Source of the DNA: Ascidia mentula
Lineage: Eukaryota > Chordata > Ascidiacea > Phlebobranchia > Ascidiidae
Direction: 5' to 3'
Assembly (NCBI GenBank): GCA_947561715.1
Contig: OX387197.1
Location: 4,345,001 to 4,409,000, forward strand
DNA length: 64,000 bases
Below the pieces are notes generated by a model that was not told the origin of the DNA, made no database searches, and saw only the letters and a list, made by a program, of their open reading frames with translations. The translations under genes were made by a program, and so were the position numbers. Below, piece by piece: positions 59,544 to 64,000 of the stretch. The stretch's first letter is position 1. Each line of letters begins with the position of its first letter.

Positions 59544-60519
59544 CACAGAGAATGTATTATAATTGTTACACGGTTTTTCATTACTATGTTGTCATTGAAT
59601 CATGGCATCTGATGTAGTTGGTGTGCAAACAACTGTCCGAAATGTTGGGTGCTGTTCACGTACAGTATTTGTGTTCAATAACAAGCTTTTTGAGCGGCTA
59701 CAGGCAAATGTTATTAGTAAACGGACGATAATATGAGCAACTGATTTGAATGTTTTCAGTAAAACTACGTTCTTTTCCTAATGGCAGGCCTACTCCATTC
59801 AAAACACATTTTCGGGTTGGCGTCACTTGTTATTGGTTACACTTTCATAAGGAAACCGTTGTAGTAAAATTCAATACTTTATAGTGTCAAAATATTTGAA
59901 GCATATACTTCTAGAGGGAAAACTACCGGTCGGTGCATTCAGTTATCACTTTAATGTTTTAAATATTTGAAGCATATACTTCAGAGGGAAAAAGCTACTT
60001 TATGAGAATGCGTCCTTCAGACCTATTTCACACTTTCAGTCCTACTTCACTTGTTTCCACTTGCTGGGCCCGGTCAGTGCATTCAGGTACCACTTTAATG
60101 TTAAACGCAGTGTATAGTATTGCAAACGTCCTTGCTTAACAGCAGACTTATAGCTTTTTCTTTCCTCTTTAGAATCTGTACGTGATGCAACGATACAAGT
60201 TTAACCCGACGCAATGATGCTCATACCTGTAGTTGGAGCTTGGTCTGAAGTATGCCCAGGGACTGGGGCGTTTTCAGGCTGATCACCATCTGTATTAAGT
60301 GTTTTTACTTCAGAGATAGCCCAAAATATGCAGTAATGTAAATTGCGTGTAAAGATATTTTGGAAAAAGAAAAATTTTGTGAACACAGAAAATATTGTTG
60401 TTTGGTATCATCATATCTGCAGTCCATTAGCTGATACTTTGCATATTAACGCTATGAATTTCTACGCATTAACTACACCCATACTATAAGACCCAACAAT
60501 CGTCTTACTCATTTCATTT

Positions 60520-61518
60520 TCAGTTTCTTGCTTGCTTTCTTCATCCTGTTGAGTTTGTATAGTTGATGAAACACCTGTTGTATAGAACTTATATCAGACA
60601 CAAGTGGATTCAATCATGAAAATACAATGACATGATGCAAGTGTTGCTCGGCACGCGTAAATACGTCAATGCTAACCCTGATAGACTGTGGCCCCATCCC
60701 CAATATTTCCGGCGTCGACAGTTGCATTGGTAAAATCAAATTTTGGTCCATTGTACTTGTCACCCACGTGCTGATGATCTATAACAACACATTACAAAGC
60801 ACAACTTACAGAAAAAAAATATCATAAAACCTCAATTCATACCCTTGTAGAATTTTTTTCCTGGACTTGATCCAGCACCGGATTTTTGATCGCTTTTCCT
60901 GACTCTTTTCCTCTCAGCCTCATTTGCTTTCTCAGGTGCGACTGCTGTTTGCGTAAAGTGTTTTAGCCATTTTATACTTTTGATCAGGAAAATTACTTAC
61001 AACGTTTTGCAGGTTTTGAACTATTCGACCTGCTTTCTTGAGCTGGCAACCGCTTATTTTGAGAACCTTAAATAATTTTTAGGACACTGTTTTTGTTAAA
61101 CATCGATACCTTAATGAAGCATTAAGAATGTTACAGTTCCATTAAATGTGTTGTTCTGCATGCAATGTAGGTTACAGACAAAGCAGTAAAAGTACCTTGG
61201 TGCACAATGCCATCGTCACCGACATTTCCAGCTTTTATGCTTGCCCCTGAAAATCCATACTTTGGTCCTGCGTAACTATCCCCGATACGTGTGGAACCTG
61301 AAAAGCGACACAAAAAGACTCACATGTAACATCTAGTAACTCGGTTTCAACCAGAAAACGGGATTTGCCTTTCCAAACTTACCTTCATTAATTTGATTCA
61401 CGGTTATATCTTTTTTGGATGCAATAATTGTTGTTTTTCCTATGATTTGGGCGTTATCGCTGATGTTAACAGACATTGCACCAACAAATGCTATTTCAAA
61501 GCTGTTTGAACTTTGCAA
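60520..61518 (-). CDS. Unknown protein with two GD-rich 30-residue repeats
   Basis: Exons: about 61518-61383, 61297-61196, 61066-61001, 60941-60843, 60778-60677 and 60575-60520 (stop). The first has an ATG at 61476 (MSVNISDNAQIIGKTTIIAS), but an acceptor at its left edge means it may not be the first exon. Exons 2 and 5 are both 102 nt and encode homologous repeats: GDSYAGPKYGFSGASIKAGN with VGDDG, and GDKYNGPKFDFTNATVDAGN with IGDGA. Between them are basic, Ser/Lys-rich exons (EAERKRVRKSDQKS) that look disordered and could be nuclear-directing. I do not recognise the family; the repeats could form a small beta structure. It lies between two PARP relics or genes, and its exon style resembles the N-terminal exon of the PARP gene at the right edge. 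Confidence 0.5.
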
Positions 61519-63401
61519 CTAACAGAAATACTACAATATTTGTTCAATATTTTTATTTACTCCTTTTTGCAGGTTATTTGACATACATGATAGTAAAGAA
61601 ACAATATTTCAGAAAAGGGTAATTGAATTGTTTTGCATGTGTGCTAGAGAAGTGCAACAACACACAATTTATAAAAATATTCTTTTCATTATGGCATTCT
61701 ATTGCAGCCAATTGTCTTCAGGTAATTAATTCGAAATGTCACAGCCCATTTTTACTTACATTTAAATTCGTTTTTGATTCAAAATTCCGAAGAAAGTATA
61801 AAACCGTATTAAATATCCAACTACATCAAAAATTCGTGATGGAAATCTAACCAAACTTGATTGGCCGCCATCCGAACTAGCGTGGGCTGTGATGCGTAAC
61901 GTTTTTTCCAATAATGGCGGGAAGCGGGTAAGAAGCGTGACGCGAGCCCGCTTTAGGCGTCATTTGTAAACCACTTGCAAACACCGCTTATTTGAACCAG
62001 GTGCATAAACGTGAATTACCTTTTTGCAAACATTACCAGAGGGTAGCTAATTTAAAAAAATCACCACTATCTCAAAATTTACGACCAAACAAAAGCACGT
62101 AAATCAAGCTTTCAAAAAGTATTGGACTTGTTTAAAAACACAGAAGGCCGCCGAAGCCTATACAGTTAAGCGCACACCCTCATTGTAAACACGGTTTAGA
62201 GGTGGTCCGACACATACTTGTTTCGATTGATGTTGGTTCAAACATATGGTCCCAAGCTGTTCTTTTCAAAAACAATCTTATACCGTCCAACTATCGAATA
62301 AAATCAATCTTATCTTATTCAGCTAAGGGTGGCTATCCTGAATTCAGCGATATCTGGGAAAACTAATCTTTAATCTTATTATGTATGCTATGGAATGAAC
62401 TAAAACTTAACTGATTCAGTTTAGGGCTACGCTAGACATACAAAACGAGAGGGGGTTCCCCAGTTTTCTTCCCCAAGGAAATTGAACGGGTTTTTCCCAC
62501 GAAAATTCACCGCACGTTTCAAATTATCGCGGGAGCAAAAAGGATTCTATAGAGATCGTATTTTACTGATATATACTTAAAATTACTGAATAATTACAGT
62601 AAGTAGCACCCAAACTAATGGCTGTGGTAATAACTAAATAAAGCTGCTCGCAGAAAAGATGCATTACGTGCACTAGTTATGGCGGTAGTATTCTCATTAT
62701 GTTTATTCAAATATACAGCATACAAAGTTTTATTGCCATGTTCGCGTTCACGGACTGCGGCAATTGGCTTGACTTTTCCTTCTAAGGCCGTTGAGGTGGA
62801 TTAAAAGTGACGTCACTTCCAAAGCAAAAAGCGTAAAAAGACCTGTGCTTCAGGTCGTTCTGATGGAATACGTGGAATCTCTACTGCTTTTGATTACTTT
62901 TGCGCTATTCAGCAGTCAATTCTTGACAGATACAGAGATTTAAAAAAAAATTCTAGGGAGCGGAAAGTGGTTTGGCACTTGATTGAAAGTGACGTCACCC
63001 TCAAGGCAAAGAGCGTAAAAAGGCACGAGTTTCAGGTCATTCTGATGAAATACGTGGGACTTCTGTGGCGGTGTTAATGCGAAATACTTGTCAAGTAAAA
63101 TATTTTGCAAAATAATGTAACCTGTCATAATATAAACCCAAAAGAATCTCAATTGTATAGTTTAAACCTTGTTGTGAAATACTGCTCAATGTTGCGGTAC
63201 TTGCCAGAATGACAATAGTTGCCATGTTGTATGTCATATTTTGACAGGGTTGTTTCCCGAATAATTCACCTACATTTCAATAGATTCCAGTTTATGTAAT
63301 TTTTATCAGTGTATAAACCCTAATTCTCATATTTTGCAAATGGTTGGGACAGCACTTGTTGCGGATCTAGTGATAAGTCGGAGCGAGATCTGAGAATTCA
63401 A
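61519..63401. other. Intergenic with CRE-containing direct repeats
   Basis: No gene recognised. It includes two related segments of about 85 bp described separately. Confidence 0.4.
62798..63068. repeat. Two related segments, each with a perfect TGACGTCA palindrome
   Basis: 62798-62883 and 62977-63068 share AAAGTGACGTCAC, AAGCGTAAAAAG or its variant, and CAGGTC.TTCTGATG.AATACG. TGACGTCA (the CRE core bound by CREB/ATF proteins in animals) is at 62808-62815 and 62990-62997. They lie 0.5-0.7 kb before the first visible exon of the right-edge PARP gene. Confidence 0.6.
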
Positions 63402-63474
63402 GCTCCCGGTGAGGCTTGAACTCACGACCCTGGGCTAACCAGGCCCAACGCTGTACCAGACCTGCATTGTATCG
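63402..63474 (-). tRNA. tRNA-like sequence, probable SINE head or tRNA pseudogene
   Basis: On the minus strand a perfect T arm (GTGAG-TTCAAGC-CTCAC) and a 5-bp anticodon stem with a 7-nt loop (CTGGTTA, anticodon GGT) are visible. The 5' acceptor side does not pair with CGGGAGC and the D arm is weak. It therefore looks like a tRNA-derived repeat rather than a working tRNA. Confidence 0.5.
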
Positions 63475-63537
63475 GCATATTGCCACAGGAACACTTTTTG
63501 TCTGACTGAAACTTCAATCGTTGCCAGGTATAACGGA

Positions 63538-64000
63538 GGAAGATGGTGATAGCGCTTCAGAGCAAAGGACGAGTGGGCCCGAAGTTAGATTGAAAACTTC
63601 ACAACTAACAAACATCAGAGAGGGTCGCTTCAACAACGGAGCCACACGTAAATATGATATTGTATGATGTAGTTTACTACTATGGCATATGAACAGTTAT
63701 AGCAACCATATTGGATCAGTGAATCCAAGCTAAACGTATTGAGAGTTTCTGTGTCAAACTGAAAACCTTTTCACGCAGAAACTTACATCACTATCTCCAG
63801 CCAACTTTTTTTAACAGAGACATTCAAATAATCGATTGCTGTAAAAAAACGATGAGCATTTAATCAGGCAAGTTATGATTTCTCGCTTTTTTGCAGATCT
63901 TCCAATTGATTGGGATAAAATGGATGGACAACCTCAAAAACTAGTGTCTTTAAGACATTTTTCATTGGAGTTTAAACGTGTGGTTAGACAAGTTCAAAAC
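63538..64000 (+). CDS. PARP-family gene, internal exons, cut by the window end
   Basis: Two exons are visible: 63538-63647 (acidic linker, ITEEDGDSASEQ and NIREGRFNNGATR) and 63897 to at least 64000 (LPIDWDKMDGQPQKLVSLRH). They join in phase 1. The second matches the WDxM-type first PARP exon of gene D and of the orphan exon. The catalytic exons with the H-Y motifs should follow beyond the window. No membrane-span exons are seen immediately upstream, so the N-terminal partner, if any, is unknown. Confidence 0.7.

Noticed and set aside
63402-63474. Functional tRNA-Thr (GGT)
   Set aside because: The acceptor stem does not pair and the D arm is weak, so a tRNA-derived repeat is more likely.

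Overview
This is animal nuclear DNA: short spliced exons with GT-AG (a few GC-AG) introns, AT-rich intergenic DNA, and chordate-like orthologues of USP24 and TRIP13. The compact introns (mostly 60-700 bp), dense gene packing and many lineage-specific tandem families suggest an ascidian tunicate, perhaps Ciona; that assignment is inference. Exon coordinates were worked out by hand from splice sites, reading phase and comparison between paralogues. No search was run, and family names rest on recognised motifs.

Layout. 0.3-3.6 kb: 5' part of a USP24 deubiquitinase gene (minus). 5.0-6.8 kb: complete two-exon TRIP13 (PCH2) AAA+ ATPase gene (plus), head to head with USP24. 7.3-14.5 kb: three small multi-span claudin/PMP22-like genes plus two Penelope-like element fragments. 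16.8-24.4 kb: a tandem family of four two-exon genes, each encoding a secreted peptide with one CCP (sushi) domain. 25.3-46.0 kb: four larger claudin-like genes. Each has two tandem four-span claudin-like units (eight predicted membrane spans). In three of them the coding frame continues by splicing into a complete PARP-type ADP-ribosyltransferase catalytic domain; the fourth, inverted, ends before any PARP exon. 39-50 kb: two of these genes stand head to head with copies of a type II membrane CCP-pentraxin gene (one intact, one decayed). This arrangement comes from a 7-8 kb tandem duplication that ends in an orphan PARP exon at 49.9 kb. 50.8-51.3 kb: a Ty3/Gypsy fossil. 54.4-58.1 kb: a two-exon gene for a 1173-residue receptor with about twelve LDLa repeats and a rhodopsin-type seven-span domain. 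58.8-64 kb: a PARP fragment, a gene with glycine-rich GD repeats, a tRNA-like SINE head, and the start of another PARP gene running off the right edge.

The most interesting content is the family of eight-span claudin-like proteins fused to a mono-ART-type PARP domain (triad H-Y-L or H-Y-I). They are duplicated together with a membrane CCP-pentraxin gene and lie beside a cluster of secreted CCP peptides. CCP, pentraxin and PARP9-15-type domains all recur in innate immunity, so the 16-50 kb region could be an immune or epithelial-barrier cluster. That functional reading is inference; the gene architectures are visible in the sequence.
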